The position numbers and the translations under genes are program-made. The notes below the pieces were generated by a model. That model was not told where the DNA came from and ran no database searches. It saw only the letters and a program-made list of their open reading frames with translations. DNA of 64,000 nt from Paenibacillus sp. VTT E-133291 (lineage in GTDB: Bacteria > Bacillota > Bacilli > Paenibacillales > Paenibacillaceae), in contig NZ_NFVA01000003.1 in NCBI RefSeq assembly GCF_002264395.1, positions 1 to 64,000 of the forward strand, in the 5' to 3' direction. How positions within the stretch are numbered: the stretch's first letter is position 1; every line of letters begins with the position of its first letter. Of the stretch, positions 16,236 to 25,723 are shown one piece after another.

Positions 16236-18989
16236 TTAAAGATCCTTTGCTTTCATCTTCAGGTCGTTCAGCAGACTCATAGCTTGAAGCGGAGTCATAT
16301 TCATAAGGTCTGCGTTACGCACAGAAGTGATGAATTCTTTTATCGCAGGATCCTCTTGTACTTCAGTTACTACAGCCGACTGATTCGCATTACCTTTCCG
16401 ATTCTTACGCGGTTCTTCCTCGCCAAAGATAGACAGTTGAACTACTTCATCTGCTACTGATGAATAGGAGTCCGCAGGAATGCCCGAAGTTTCTGCGATG
16501 ACATTTTCGGGTTGTTGGATAGATGTAGTCGCGATCTCTTTTGCAGCGGCCTGACTTTCTAGTCCACCCCCATAATGAATAGAGGAACCACCTGGATGAG
16601 CCGCCTGCTCGATACTCTGAAGCAGACCGTAAGCACGATCAATGATCCCTTCAGGAAGCCCTGCTAGGCGTGCACAATAAATCCCATAGCTACTGTCTGC
16701 CGCTCCCGGAACAAGCTTACGCAGGAAGTTTACTTTATCCCCGCTCTCCTGTACGGCCATAGAGTAATTCTTAAGCCCCTTAAGACTTTCTTCCAAGTGG
16801 GCCAATTCATGAAAGTGCGTCGAAACTAAAGCTTTACAAGAAATGGTATCATGCACATACTCAATTACCGCTTGTGCGATCGCCATGCCCTCACTGGTCG
16901 AGGTTCCTCTTCCAAGCTCATCAATAATAATCAAACTCCTGGCTGTTGCTTTTTCTGTCATGACCTGAATGTCGGCCATTTCTACCATAAACGTACTCTG
17001 ACCTCCGATCAAATCATCAGCTGCCCCAATACGTGTAAAGATTCGATCAATAAGCGGAACTTCCGCACTGGCGGCCGGAACAAAACAGCCAATTTGAGCC
17101 ATAATACAAATAAGTGCAACCTGCCGCATATAAGTACTTTTCCCAGCCATATTAGGACCGGTGATCAAAAGAATATTTCCTTCTTCCTTACTTAGCGTGC
17201 TTCCGTTTGCTATAAATGCCGAATCCTTTAACACAGCCTCCACGACAGGATGACGACCACCTTCAAGCCGGAGACCGTACCCATCCGATAGGACAGGTTT
17301 TACGAAGCGATGCTCGGCACTGACGGCTGCCAGACATTGATACACATCAATCTCAGCTACCTTTTCCGCAAGATTCTGCAGTCGCGGAATTTGGCCGCTG
17401 ATTCGATCACGCAGTTCAGTAAACAGGCTGTACTCCAAATCCGTCATTTTATCTTGCGCTTCAAGAATCAGAGCCTCTTTCTCTTTAAGCTCAGGTGTAA
17501 CAAATCGCTCTGCATTTGCAAGCGTCTGTTTACGTTCATAACGCCCTTCCGGCAACGAAGCCAGATTGGATTTGGTGATCTCTATGAAATAACCGAAGAT
17601 TTTGTTATAGCCGATCTTCAGTGATTTGATACCTGTGGCTTGCCGTTCTTTCGCTTCCAGTTCGGCGATCCAACGTTTACCATTACTGCTAGCTTCCCGC
17701 AGCTCGTCCAACCGGGCATGATAACCAGAACGGATAATCCCTCCGTCTCGCACGGACACCGGCGCATCTTCAACAATTGCTCGATCTATATCCTCCCGTA
17801 TCTCGGCACATTCATCCATGCTAGCACCGATCTCGCGTAAGGTTGCAGATCCCGAAGTCATACATAATTCCTTCAAAGCAGGGATTTGTGCCAGCGATAG
17901 CTTTAAGGCATTCATGTCACGACCATTCGCGCTACCAAAGGCAATACGACCTACCAGCCGCTCTAAGTCATAAATTTTCTTCAACGCTAAACGCAGGTCC
18001 TCTCGAACAATAAACTGATTGTACAAATAATCAACTGCTTCTAGGCGGCGTTCGATCGGAGCGCGCTGCAACAGCGGTTTATCTATTCTGCGACGTAACA
18101 ATCGCGCACCCATGGATGTTTCAGTACGGTCTAGCAGCCACAGAAGAGATCCTTTTTTAGAACGTTCTCGGACCGTCTCTGTCAGCTCCAGATTCCGGCG
18201 TGTGAAGGGATCAAGAATCATATAATTACCTGGTTCATAAGGAGAAATTTGACTAAGTTGTCCCATTGAACGCCGTTGCGTCTCGTTTAGATAGGAGATT
18301 AGCAGCGCTAGACATTGTCCACGTTCTTTCTCCAGACGAACCCATGCGGCTTCACCGAATTGTCTACGTGCCAGCTCCTCCTCACGTTTCTCCCAAGGTG
18401 TGTACACAACAGGTTTCGCCAACAGAGGCGTTTCACTACGTAAAAGCTCTAATAACGTCGGGTCCCCGATGATCTCAGCCGGTTCATAAATGCCAATCTC
18501 ATCGCGCAGCCACTCTGCACCAGATAAAACTGAAGTAACATACAATTCACCTGTAGTTAAATCACATGCAGCTAATGCCATCATCCCATCACTTTCGGTT
18601 ACACAAACAAGATAATTGTTGCTTTTGTCGGCAATGATTTTTCCATCCATAACCGTTCCAGGTGTCACGACACGTACGATATCCCGCTTCACCATTCCCT
18701 TTGTGACAGAAGCATCCTCTAACTGTTCACAAATAGCGACTTTATATCCTTTTTCAATCAGGCGTTGAATATAACCCTCGGCGGCGTGATAAGGTACTCC
18801 ACACATCGGAATCTTCTCTGCGCCCCCGCCTTCGCGACCTGTCAACGTAATTTCAAGCTCCTTGGAAGCCAAAATGGCATCTTCAAAGAACATTTCATAG
18901 AAATCGCCCAGTCTAAAAAATAGGAAGGCATCCTTTGCCCCTTCCTTCACTTTTAAATATTGCTCAATCATCGGCGTATATTGTGCCAT
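16236..18989 (-). CDS. mutS: DNA mismatch recognition ATPase MutS
   Basis: 917 residues, somewhat longer than B. subtilis MutS. The mismatch-wedge motif is in FRLGDFYEMFFEDA near the N-terminus. The ATPase has Walker A GPNMAGKSTYMRQVA, the QSTFMVEM signature, Walker B LIIIDELGRGTSTSEG and STHFHEL. The extra length is a low-complexity insert at about 800-885, which carries a QLSIF beta-clamp-binding motif just before the C-terminal helices (TPLQAMSLLNDLK). GGAGG lies 6 bases before ATG 18989; the upstream TTG at 18995 is too close. It begins the mutS-mutL-methyltransferase-miaA-hfq run. Confidence 0.97.
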   Translation of the reverse strand: MAQYTPMIEQYLKVKEGAKDAFLFFRLGDFYEMFFEDAILASKELEITLTGREGGGAEKIPMCGVPYHAAEGYIQRLIEKGYKVAICEQLEDASVTKGMVKRDIVRVVTPGTVMDGKIIADKSNNYLVCVTESDGMMALAACDLTTGELYVTSVLSGAEWLRDEIGIYEPAEIIGDPTLLELLRSETPLLAKPVVYTPWEKREEELARRQFGEAAWVRLEKERGQCLALLISYLNETQRRSMGQLSQISPYEPGNYMILDPFTRRNLELTETVRERSKKGSLLWLLDRTETSMGARLLRRRIDKPLLQRAPIERRLEAVDYLYNQFIVREDLRLALKKIYDLERLVGRIAFGSANGRDMNALKLSLAQIPALKELCMTSGSATLREIGASMDECAEIREDIDRAIVEDAPVSVRDGGIIRSGYHARLDELREASSNGKRWIAELEAKERQATGIKSLKIGYNKIFGYFIEITKSNLASLPEGRYERKQTLANAERFVTPELKEKEALILEAQDKMTDLEYSLFTELRDRISGQIPRLQNLAEKVAEIDVYQCLAAVSAEHRFVKPVLSDGYGLRLEGGRHPVVEAVLKDSAFIANGSTLSKEEGNILLITGPNMAGKSTYMRQVALICIMAQIGCFVPAASAEVPLIDRIFTRIGAADDLIGGQSTFMVEMADIQVMTEKATARSLIIIDELGRGTSTSEGMAIAQAVIEYVHDTISCKALVSTHFHELAHLEESLKGLKNYSMAVQESGDKVNFLRKLVPGAADSSYGIYCARLAGLPEGIIDRAYGLLQSIEQAAHPGGSSIHYGGGLESQAAAKEIATTSIQQPENVIAETSGIPADSYSSVADEVVQLSIFGEEEPRKNRKGNANQSAVVTEVQEDPAIKEFITSVRNADLMNMTPLQAMSLLNDLKMKAKDL

Positions 18990-19041
18990 GGTCAACCTCC
19001 AAGCCTATTTATTGCTGTCCTCCATTATAACAGAAAGTAGG

Positions 19042-19142
19042 CCAAGCAAAAACGCCTTCGGCGTCCCTTAAAGGACGTTAAGCGTTTGTGCGAGAAATAT
19101 AAGGATTATGTATAGGGTGAAACTTATACTATCTTAAATTTG
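19042..19142 (+). repeat. Structured interspersed repeat, copy R1
   Basis: About 100 bases upstream of mutS, aligned over full length with R2 (20162-20264) and, reverse-complemented, with R3 (41926-42012). It holds a short AACGCC/GGCGTC hairpin, a CGTCC-CTTAAA-GGACG hairpin, the conserved TGCGAGAAATAT block, and a TATAAG (19098-19103) to CTTATA (19123-19128) stem. It lies on the plus strand, upstream of the GNAT gene. Confidence 0.7.
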
Positions 19143-19363
19143 TACAAAATCACCCTGCAACCGCATAAAAGTTCATTTTTCTCGATCCTCAGACAAAAAA
19201 ACACAAAATCCGACACTATTACTGAAGCTCAAAGGGTAGTACCTTTTGTTTATCTTTCAAGCATCCATTATTCATTAGACAGAGGTGTATTCTTCTGCAT
19301 TTTAATATTGTAGAATCTTAACACAGAGCGTTAAATCATAAGAAAATCAAAGGAGAATATCAA
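19143..19363. other. Intergenic region between repeat R1 and the GNAT gene
   Basis: About 220 AT-rich bases without a gene. An AAGGAG binding site lies just before the GNAT ATG. No clear promoter pair was identified for either direction. Confidence 0.4.
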
Positions 19364-20161
19364 ATGATACGAAGACTTACGGAGGATGACCGGGAACTTC
19401 TAATGGCGTTGCTACAAAAAGAGCCTGCTCTTAATTTGTTCATCCTTGGAGATGTAGAGAATTTCGGGTTTGAACAGGATTTCATGGCATTGTGGGGAGA
19501 GATAGATCCATCTGATGGCCTTATAAAAGCCGTTCTATTACGTTTCTATAGAAGCTATCTTCCTTATGCAGATGGGCCGTTTGATGTGGAAGGATTCGCA
19601 ACAATCATGCGACAAGATAACGATATCCATATGATTTCCGGTGTAACCGAAGTGGTAAAAGCCTTTGACGGAGTAATTAACTTTAAACAAGAAAAGCAAT
19701 TGTACTTTGCTGAATTAAAGGAAATGAACTCCAAAATTAAACGGTACTCTTCTTCCGTTGAAGACATTAATAGAGCAACCATTCAGGATGTGGAGGCGAT
19801 TTGTTCGCTTACAGATACAATCGAAGAGTTTGAAAGCAGTCGGGATGGATCGAGGACAAGCCTACGTAAAACATTGTCTACTGGCACTGGCCGCACATAT
19901 TACATGAAACGTGAAGATCAAGTGATTACAACGGCCTCAACATCAGCGGAAAATTCCATGTCAGCTATGATCGTAGGGGTTGCCACTCATCAAGCATTCA
20001 GAGAGCAAGGATTAGCTACAAGCGTAGTTGCACAGCTATGCACAGACTTACTCTCTGAAGGGAAAACTTTATGCCTCTTTTATGACAACCCTCATGCCGG
20101 GGTCATATACAAACGACTTGGATTCCAAGATATCGGTTCTTGGAGCATCGTGTACATGTAG
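19364..20161 (+). CDS. GNAT-family N-acetyltransferase
   Basis: 265 residues. The C-terminal GNAT fold is clear: acetyl-CoA-binding motif A reads VGVATHQAFREQGLATSVVAQL (R-x-x-G-x-A core), followed by LCLFYDNPHAGVIYKRLGFQDIG, the usual C-terminal signature. The N-terminal half (LNLFILGDVENFGF and onward) is a second GNAT-like or substrate domain seen in two-domain acetyltransferases. The substrate is unknown. AAGGAG precedes the ATG. The gene is bracketed by the direct repeats R1 and R2 and splits the conserved cotE-mutS neighbourhood together with the amidoligase gene. Confidence 0.82.
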   Translation: MIRRLTEDDRELLMALLQKEPALNLFILGDVENFGFEQDFMALWGEIDPSDGLIKAVLLRFYRSYLPYADGPFDVEGFATIMRQDNDIHMISGVTEVVKAFDGVINFKQEKQLYFAELKEMNSKIKRYSSSVEDINRATIQDVEAICSLTDTIEEFESSRDGSRTSLRKTLSTGTGRTYYMKREDQVITTASTSAENSMSAMIVGVATHQAFREQGLATSVVAQLCTDLLSEGKTLCLFYDNPHAGVIYKRLGFQDIGSWSIVYM

Positions 20162-20264
20162 ACAAGCATAAACGCCCTCGGCGTTCTTATTAGGACGGTA
20201 AACGTTATGCGAGAAATATTAGATATAAGGGAGATGTGAAAAACTTATACTTTCTAATATTTTG
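20162..20264 (+). repeat. Structured interspersed repeat, copy R2
   Basis: Begins at the GNAT stop codon and aligns base for base with R1, sharing ACAAGC-type start, AACGCC-CTC-GGCGTT, AGGACG, TGCGAGAAATAT, and TATAAG (20224-20229) to CTTATA (20244-20249). It lies between the convergent GNAT and amidoligase genes and may double as a terminator for either. Confidence 0.7.
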
Positions 20265-20274
20265 AAATATAAGC

Positions 20275-21612
20275 TCAAGCTTTAACTTTGCTGCACCACA
20301 GCTCACGGATATCGCGAGATTCATCCCAAGTTCGTTCAGCGGCGATATACTGAAATAAAGGCTCTATGTATTGGGCGGCCTTCTCGTAGCCGCCTAGAGA
20401 GCGTAGCTGCGCCAGCAGAGGGGGTACTGCGTCGCGCAGCGGGGATTTATCGCCGCCGTAGTAGGCGATATGCAGTTCTTCCCGGTCGAGCGGGCGCAGC
20501 GTCAGGTCTTCATAATGGCTCACGATTAGGTGAGCCAGATAGACCGCGCCTTTAGCGATGACCGGGGATACCAGGAAGCTCGGCAAGGTCCGGTACTCAA
20601 AGCCGCCATGCGGCTGAATCCGGAAATCGCCGAGCACGCCGTAACGAGGACGACGCGCTCCCGCGCGGACGTCCTCAAGCAAAAGCATCGGCAGCGCGAG
20701 ATAGTTATCGAGCGCGCGCAAGAGCGGCGCCGTCAGCGTCACACCGCTGAAGTGCAAATGGCCGCCGAGGGCCCAGCCCGTCAGCGGCATGCCTCCCGCC
20801 CGCCAGCGCAGCGAGCGGTCGGCGATAAGCCGGTCCGCCGTAGCCGCGGCGGACATCAGCTGCGCCAGCAGTGCGCGCGGTTCCCCGCGCGGCTGGGGGC
20901 GCAGCTCGGCGACCGGGAACGCGCCGCGTGTTCCCGGAGGTCCGGCGTCGCAGCCTGCGACGCCGTCCGTGGGCAGGTACCGCGACGCAGGCACGACGCG
21001 GCCTGTGGACTCCCGGAGGATGATAAACTCCGGGTCCATGCCCATGAGCATGCCGCTGCGGCCTGGCTGCTCCAGAGCAAGGCTACGTTCCAGCGCTAAT
21101 GCTGCGGAACGGTAAGGCTCTGGCAATGATTTGCCGGAACCTTGTAGTAGTGGAGTGACTCCCTCCACGACATACCTCCGGTTCCCCATTGCCCTCAGCA
21201 CGACCTCACCGCTATCCAGCCCCAAGCTGTACAAAGTCCGGACCGCAATACGCTGAAGTAATTTCATTACTCCTCGCCACTCTCCTGGTACAGCCCCGGC
21301 TAGCACATCGGAGGCTGCGCGCATACCCGGACCTGCTCCTAGTGGAGTGATCTGCAGAACACTCAAATTATACACGAGTATGTTATAACACTGTTTATGG
21401 GCCTTATGGGAAGACAGAGAATCATATGTAACTTCTAAGCGATTTCTTTCACCAGTGATCTGTTTTCTCCGCAGAGATACTTCTGAGCCCTTCATTTGCA
21501 ATAGTTCCTGCTTACTAGACGAAGTAAGAGCCGCTTCAATCCCACTCCGTAATAATCTGGACACTCTCTGTGCTGTTGATAATCCCGAATACACCTTAAA
21601 GCCCTCATTCAT
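20275..21612 (-). CDS. Predicted amidoligase (phiEco32-like COOH-NH2 ligase type 2)
   Basis: 445 residues. The C-terminal two thirds match glutamine-synthetase-fold amidoligases: metal-binding GMDPEFIIL, then VAELRPQPRGEP, GWALGGHLHFSG (His-x-His) and FEYRTLPSFLVSP. Such enzymes are predicted to form amide bonds between a carboxylate and an amine using ATP. The substrate here is unknown. The N-terminal 180 residues, starting MNEGFKVYSG with a GGAGGG binding site, look like a separate basic domain. Base composition is abnormal: about 20400-21150 is extremely GC-rich compared with the surroundings. The position next to cotE suggests, but does not show, a spore-surface role. Confidence 0.7.
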   Translation of the reverse strand: MNEGFKVYSGLSTAQRVSRLLRSGIEAALTSSSKQELLQMKGSEVSLRRKQITGERNRLEVTYDSLSSHKAHKQCYNILVYNLSVLQITPLGAGPGMRAASDVLAGAVPGEWRGVMKLLQRIAVRTLYSLGLDSGEVVLRAMGNRRYVVEGVTPLLQGSGKSLPEPYRSAALALERSLALEQPGRSGMLMGMDPEFIILRESTGRVVPASRYLPTDGVAGCDAGPPGTRGAFPVAELRPQPRGEPRALLAQLMSAAATADRLIADRSLRWRAGGMPLTGWALGGHLHFSGVTLTAPLLRALDNYLALPMLLLEDVRAGARRPRYGVLGDFRIQPHGGFEYRTLPSFLVSPVIAKGAVYLAHLIVSHYEDLTLRPLDREELHIAYYGGDKSPLRDAVPPLLAQLRSLGGYEKAAQYIEPLFQYIAAERTWDESRDIRELWCSKVKA

Positions 21613-21734
21613 CCTTCAGACCCTCCATCCATCGCAGCCTAAGATTGAAAGCCCTGCATTAGCACTTCTTGCCCATTCATACGAATCAAGTTGTTCATAA
21701 TCCGCTCTGATTCCATTTTTAATTCTAAAAATAA

Positions 21735-21761
21735 ATAAAAAAAAGGAGGGCATTCGCCCTC
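21735..21761 (-). terminator. cotE terminator
   Basis: On the minus strand GAGGGC, loop GAAT, GCCCTC, then eight or more T. It starts about 70 bases past the cotE stop and shields the amidoligase gene from cotE read-through. Confidence 0.85.
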
Positions 21762-21833
21762 TACGCCGCCGCCCTCCCTACATATAATGGACCATAACCC
21801 ATCAGTACTCAGTTAGCGGCGGCGTATCCTTCC

Positions 21834-22391
21834 TTACAGCTCATCATCCAGATTGTCAGGGTCTAGATCATCGTAATCGAAGCTATCACCTTCAAAATCA
21901 TAATCCTTGTCTTCCGGATCATCGCTTTGCTCAGTGACATACACACGGACTTTGGTCTCAGCCACCAACTCCACCTCGAATTCGCGCTCTACGCGAAGCG
22001 TCACACTGCCTCCGCCTGGCGATACGCCCGCTTCTACACAGTTGGGTTCCTGCGTTGCCTCCGCAGAGACCTCAACGGTAGAAGTGCGGTGTCTCGTGTC
22101 CAGGTACGAAAGCGGAATGAGCTCCACATAGGAGACCGTTTCCTTAGCTACCTCGGTCTGCTTGTTCTTGTCGTACGAGTACCAGATGTTTACATCGTAA
22201 GTACCAATTACTTCGATTCCGTTCCCGGCGGCAACCGCTTCGTACTGGTGGTTGATAATCCAAGCCCCCAGAATACTAGTCGGGTGATGTGGCGGAGTCA
22301 CGGTATGGGTTGCTGTAGAGAACTTACGACCTTTGCCGCAAATTGCCTTCGTAATGATCTCCCTTGTTTGACGTTTATGGCTTAATGACAT
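21834..22391 (-). CDS. cotE: Outer spore coat morphogenetic protein CotE
   Basis: 185 residues matching CotE: REIITKAICGKGRKFS at the N-terminus, PTSILGAWIINHQYEA, the EVIGTYDVNIWYSYDKNKQT repeat region, and a strongly acidic C-terminal tail of Asp and Glu. In B. subtilis CotE is made in the mother cell and organises outer-coat assembly. GGAGGAGG precedes ATG 22391, so the upstream start at 22412 is discarded. In B. subtilis cotE lies directly before mutS-mutL; here two extra genes separate them. Confidence 0.95.
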   Translation of the reverse strand: MSLSHKRQTREIITKAICGKGRKFSTATHTVTPPHHPTSILGAWIINHQYEAVAAGNGIEVIGTYDVNIWYSYDKNKQTEVAKETVSYVELIPLSYLDTRHRTSTVEVSAEATQEPNCVEAGVSPGGGSVTLRVEREFEVELVAETKVRVYVTEQSDDPEDKDYDFEGDSFDYDDLDPDNLDDEL

Positions 22392-22616
22392 CTTTAAACC
22401 TCCTCCATACAATCATTCACTATCAAGTGTATGCAGGTTCTAGGCATTTGTTGATTGTTAGTCTATAAATAAATTTGAGTAAGCCCTCCAGAGCGTCTTA
22501 TCAGGAGACTTATAGTTCATTTTATTTCAAAATTTGTACAGATATGAGTAGATTATAAAAATGGTCCAGCCTAATACATATCCGTTCTGAACGTTAAAAA
22601 ACCTTTATAAAGCCCG

Positions 22617-23639
22617 TTATTGCGGGATTACGCGCACAATACCAATAGATCTATGTTTGCTCAGGTCAATAAAATCGTCATCAATATTCACGAGGGGACG
22701 CAGTGGATCAGTAGCAAGAATCATAATGATTTTTCCTGTCCGTCCATCTGTCAATTCCACTTCATTCCCTATCATTGACTGCATTAACTTATTAATAAAG
22801 ACTCTACAAATATAAGGGTCAAGCTTGCCAAATACGCTTTCCTCCATCTGCAACAACACTTCATAAAGAGGTGAAGCTTTACGATAGAACCGGTCGGATG
22901 TCATCGCATGGAACACATCTGCTACTGCAACAATTTTACTGAAATCAGTGATCCGATTCCCAAGTACGCCGAAGGGATAACCACTGCCGTCCATTCTTTC
23001 ATGATGCTGCAGGGCGACGAGCGCTTGCAAATGATTGGTTCCAATAGTGTCCCGGATCATTTCGTAACCATAGGTCGTATGCTTTTTCATTAGCTGATAC
23101 TCTTCAGCGGTCAACGGGCCCGGCCTGGTTAATAATTCATCCGGAATCCTCATTTTTCCGATATCGTGAAGGGTCGCTGCGATCGTTAGCATACTTAAAT
23201 CCTCAGGCTTTAATTTTAGCCATTTACCTAGCAATGTAGATAAAATACCAACCGCTACATTATGTCTGTATGTATAATCATCCTTGGACTGCAAGGCAGC
23301 CAATACGCCGTAGAAGTCATTCTTTTCGCTTACCTGCTGGATAAACGGAATGACTTCATTTCGAACTTCAAGCATAGGAATCCGTTTGTTTTTGTTCTGA
23401 CGAAGCTGTTCAAAAATATTCTCTATTGCAGCTGTGCAATCATCGATTGCAAGTTGGAAAAATTCCGCGCTATCCAGCTGTACGACGTCATGAGACTCTA
23501 GCGTGATCTTATGTTGATGGATTAATCGTATATGCTCAGCACTTAATAAAGTCAATGCGGGTAAAACAAATACTCCTTTGTCATTAAAAAGATTAGCTAT
23601 AAGCTGTTTTCCTATAAATGATTCCATAACTTTATCCAT
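22617..23639 (-). CDS. HD-GYP domain protein (probable cyclic-di-nucleotide phosphodiesterase)
   Basis: 340 residues. An uncharacterised N-terminal region (about 1-120) precedes an HD-GYP domain with TLHDIGKMRIPDELL, KHTTYGYEMI, HHERMDGSGYPFG (the GYP triplet) and VADVFHAMTSDR. These are the metal-binding and signature residues of active c-di-GMP phosphodiesterases. A C-terminal region (GNEVELTDGRTGKIIMI) follows, as in many Paenibacillus HD-GYP proteins. No sensory or membrane domain is seen. AGG-type binding site, ATG at 23639. It appears to be a single-gene unit. Confidence 0.88.
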   Translation of the reverse strand: MDKVMESFIGKQLIANLFNDKGVFVLPALTLLSAEHIRLIHQHKITLESHDVVQLDSAEFFQLAIDDCTAAIENIFEQLRQNKNKRIPMLEVRNEVIPFIQQVSEKNDFYGVLAALQSKDDYTYRHNVAVGILSTLLGKWLKLKPEDLSMLTIAATLHDIGKMRIPDELLTRPGPLTAEEYQLMKKHTTYGYEMIRDTIGTNHLQALVALQHHERMDGSGYPFGVLGNRITDFSKIVAVADVFHAMTSDRFYRKASPLYEVLLQMEESVFGKLDPYICRVFINKLMQSMIGNEVELTDGRTGKIIMILATDPLRPLVNIDDDFIDLSKHRSIGIVRVIPQ

Positions 23640-23804
23640 ACGCCTCACCTGCCAATGCGGAAAATTCGCCTACCGAACTTCCTGCTATTATTTGAACTCA
23701 CCATAAAATCGTTAATCATATCCTGTGATCAACTTTTAGCTCATACATATCTTATCGTGATTTTGACAGAGATAGTTAATACTTCAGTTTATTAAAGCCT
23801 CAAT

Positions 23805-24791
23805 TTAAGCCTTATTTCGAATCTTCAGACGTTTCTCCGGCTTGTAACTGACCGGGATTTTATGTCGCTTAGCGATCTTTAAATAAAGTGCCAGTTCCCT
23901 GCATAATTGAAGGATAGCTGAGCGCACTTCAAATTCCTCACGTGTCTCTGGCAGATCCATTTCTTCGAATTCTCGTGTCAACTCGTCCAGTAAATGCTCA
24001 GTTCGTCCAGTATATTCTTCCGCAAGCACATCCCCGCTAAGCTGGTCAAATAACTCAGCAACCATCTCCCCATGTGGTAAATGGCGATACACTTGAGAGA
24101 GCAGCTGCACCATACTTTGAATCGATTCCAGTTGCTCCTTCCGCATGTAGAAATAAACATTCCATGCTTCATCAGGATGAATAACATGATTCTCCATTTC
24201 ACGGGTAGCGGCCGTTAGTCCCCGCTGTACTGCATTATCTGCGTCAATTAATTCTTTGCCGTCCCAAATATACGCAGGATCTCGAAGCGTTCGGGCCATC
24301 TGGGTAAAAATAACCGAAAAATAGCGATCCACTTCTTTACGGATTCCATAAATGACTCCACTAGTCTGAGGCATGTAAATCAAGTTTACCAGCCCTGCTG
24401 AACCGAGCCCAATAGCCAGAAGCTCTATTTGCTGCAACAGGACATGAAGCGATAGTTCAGCTTGTCCAAACACGCGAAACACGATAACCGAGCTGGTGAC
24501 AATCCCTTCTTTGTAGCCAGACTTTACAATCATCGGGAAGCCTATGAGTACATACAGCCCGAGCACCCAGTAATGGAACCCTAGAAGCCAGAATAGGATG
24601 CAGCCAAAAAAGAGTCCCACGAGCGAGGCTAAAAAACGAGCCGTTATCGTTCGGAAACTCCTTTTCAAAGTAACCTCTACACCCAAAATTGCCAGCAAGC
24701 CTGCACTCTGCGCATTAGGTATACCTACTGCAGATGCAACTAGTACGGATAATAACGTAGCTGCTGCTGTTTTAATCACACGAAATCCCAT
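23805..24791 (-). CDS. Aromatic acid exporter family / FUSC-like membrane protein
   Basis: 328 residues. The N-terminal 140 residues hold about four to six membrane spans (FRVIKTAAATLLSVLVASAVG, SLVGLFFGCILFWLLGFHYWVLGLYV-type). The C-terminal half is soluble and helical with acidic stretches, the architecture of the ArAE_1/DUF939 family. Members are named as putative aromatic-acid exporters; transport has not been shown for Firmicute homologues. AAGGAG with a 10-base spacer supports ATG 24791 rather than the upstream GTG at 24815. It is monocistronic in this context. Confidence 0.8.
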   Translation of the reverse strand: MGFRVIKTAAATLLSVLVASAVGIPNAQSAGLLAILGVEVTLKRSFRTITARFLASLVGLFFGCILFWLLGFHYWVLGLYVLIGFPMIVKSGYKEGIVTSSVIVFRVFGQAELSLHVLLQQIELLAIGLGSAGLVNLIYMPQTSGVIYGIRKEVDRYFSVIFTQMARTLRDPAYIWDGKELIDADNAVQRGLTAATREMENHVIHPDEAWNVYFYMRKEQLESIQSMVQLLSQVYRHLPHGEMVAELFDQLSGDVLAEEYTGRTEHLLDELTREFEEMDLPETREEFEVRSAILQLCRELALYLKIAKRHKIPVSYKPEKRLKIRNKA

Positions 24792-24886
24792 AGCCTTATC
24801 TCTCCTTACAAGCACTAACCCAATAAATAGGTAAAGATATAGACATGTTACAAGATTTTGTGTACAGACACAATATTACATAAGGT

Positions 24887-25723
24887 TCATCGCCGGGATA
24901 ACAATCGCTTCTCAAGATATACCACTAATTGATACATTGCCGTAGCCACGGCCGCGATAATCAAAAGACTGGACATTACGAGCGTAAAATTAAACACCTG
25001 AAAACCATAAATAATCAGATATCCGAGACCCGATTTAGCGACCAGAAACTCCCCTACAATAACCCCTACCCATGACATCCCTACATTCACCTTTAGGGTG
25101 GATACCACCGTTGGGAATGAAGCTGGGAGAATCACTTTAAAGAACACCTGAACTCTGGAAGCTCCGAAAGAGCGAACCACCTTGACCAGATTCGGGTCCA
25201 CGCTACAAAAACTGTTGTATACAACAAGCGTCGTAATAATTACCGTTATAGATAAAGTAGTAACAACGATAGCAGTGAATCCGGCTCCGAACATGACGAT
25301 AAAAATCGGCCCCAGCGCCACCTTCGGCATACTGTTAAATACGACCATATACGGATCAAGCACTGCTGATAAAAAAGGAGACCACCAAATAATTACAGCG
25401 AGCAGTGTCCCTAGCAGCGTTCCCAGTACAAAGCCTACCGCAGTCTCACCTACCGTCATCCCCAGATGTGGCCACAGGCTTCCACTAACCATATCTCCCC
25501 AAATCTGTCGGAAGATTTTTGTGGGATAGCTGAATAATAGCTCATCAATCCATCCCATCCTTGCCCCTGCTTCCCAGAGAACAAAAAACAGAAGTAACAG
25601 GCTGCTTCTTACGACCATCACCTGATTACGCCAGCGGTGCTTCTTTTTTTTATAATTTCCGTGCATTTGCTGCAGCCACTGTTCACGGGAAGCTAATAAT
25701 CCCGATTGCTCCGTATGCCTCAT
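24887..25723 (-). CDS. ABC transporter permease, SsuC/TauC/ThiX family
   Basis: 278 residues with about six spans and the binding-protein-dependent permease EAA-type loop (VDPNLVKVVRSFGASRVQVFFKVILPAS). The N-terminus carries a charged segment (KKKKHRWRN). Its ATG overlaps the stop of the ATPase gene (TAATG), so expression is coupled. GGGAGGG precedes the start. Together with the next two genes it forms an importer for a small organic substrate such as a thiamine precursor, nitrate, taurine or alkanesulfonate. No TPP riboswitch is present, so thiamine control is not supported. Confidence 0.9.
   Translation of the reverse strand: MRHTEQSGLLASREQWLQQMHGNYKKKKHRWRNQVMVVRSSLLLLFFVLWEAGARMGWIDELLFSYPTKIFRQIWGDMVSGSLWPHLGMTVGETAVGFVLGTLLGTLLAVIIWWSPFLSAVLDPYMVVFNSMPKVALGPIFIVMFGAGFTAIVVTTLSITVIITTLVVYNSFCSVDPNLVKVVRSFGASRVQVFFKVILPASFPTVVSTLKVNVGMSWVGVIVGEFLVAKSGLGYLIIYGFQVFNFTLVMSSLLIIAAVATAMYQLVVYLEKRLLSRR

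Noticed and set aside
20530..21115. Long overlapping plus-strand frames (189 and 108 codons) opposite the amidoligase gene
   Set aside because: They have Arg/Ala/Pro-rich, low-information products produced by the very GC-rich minus-strand gene, and no ribosome-binding site.
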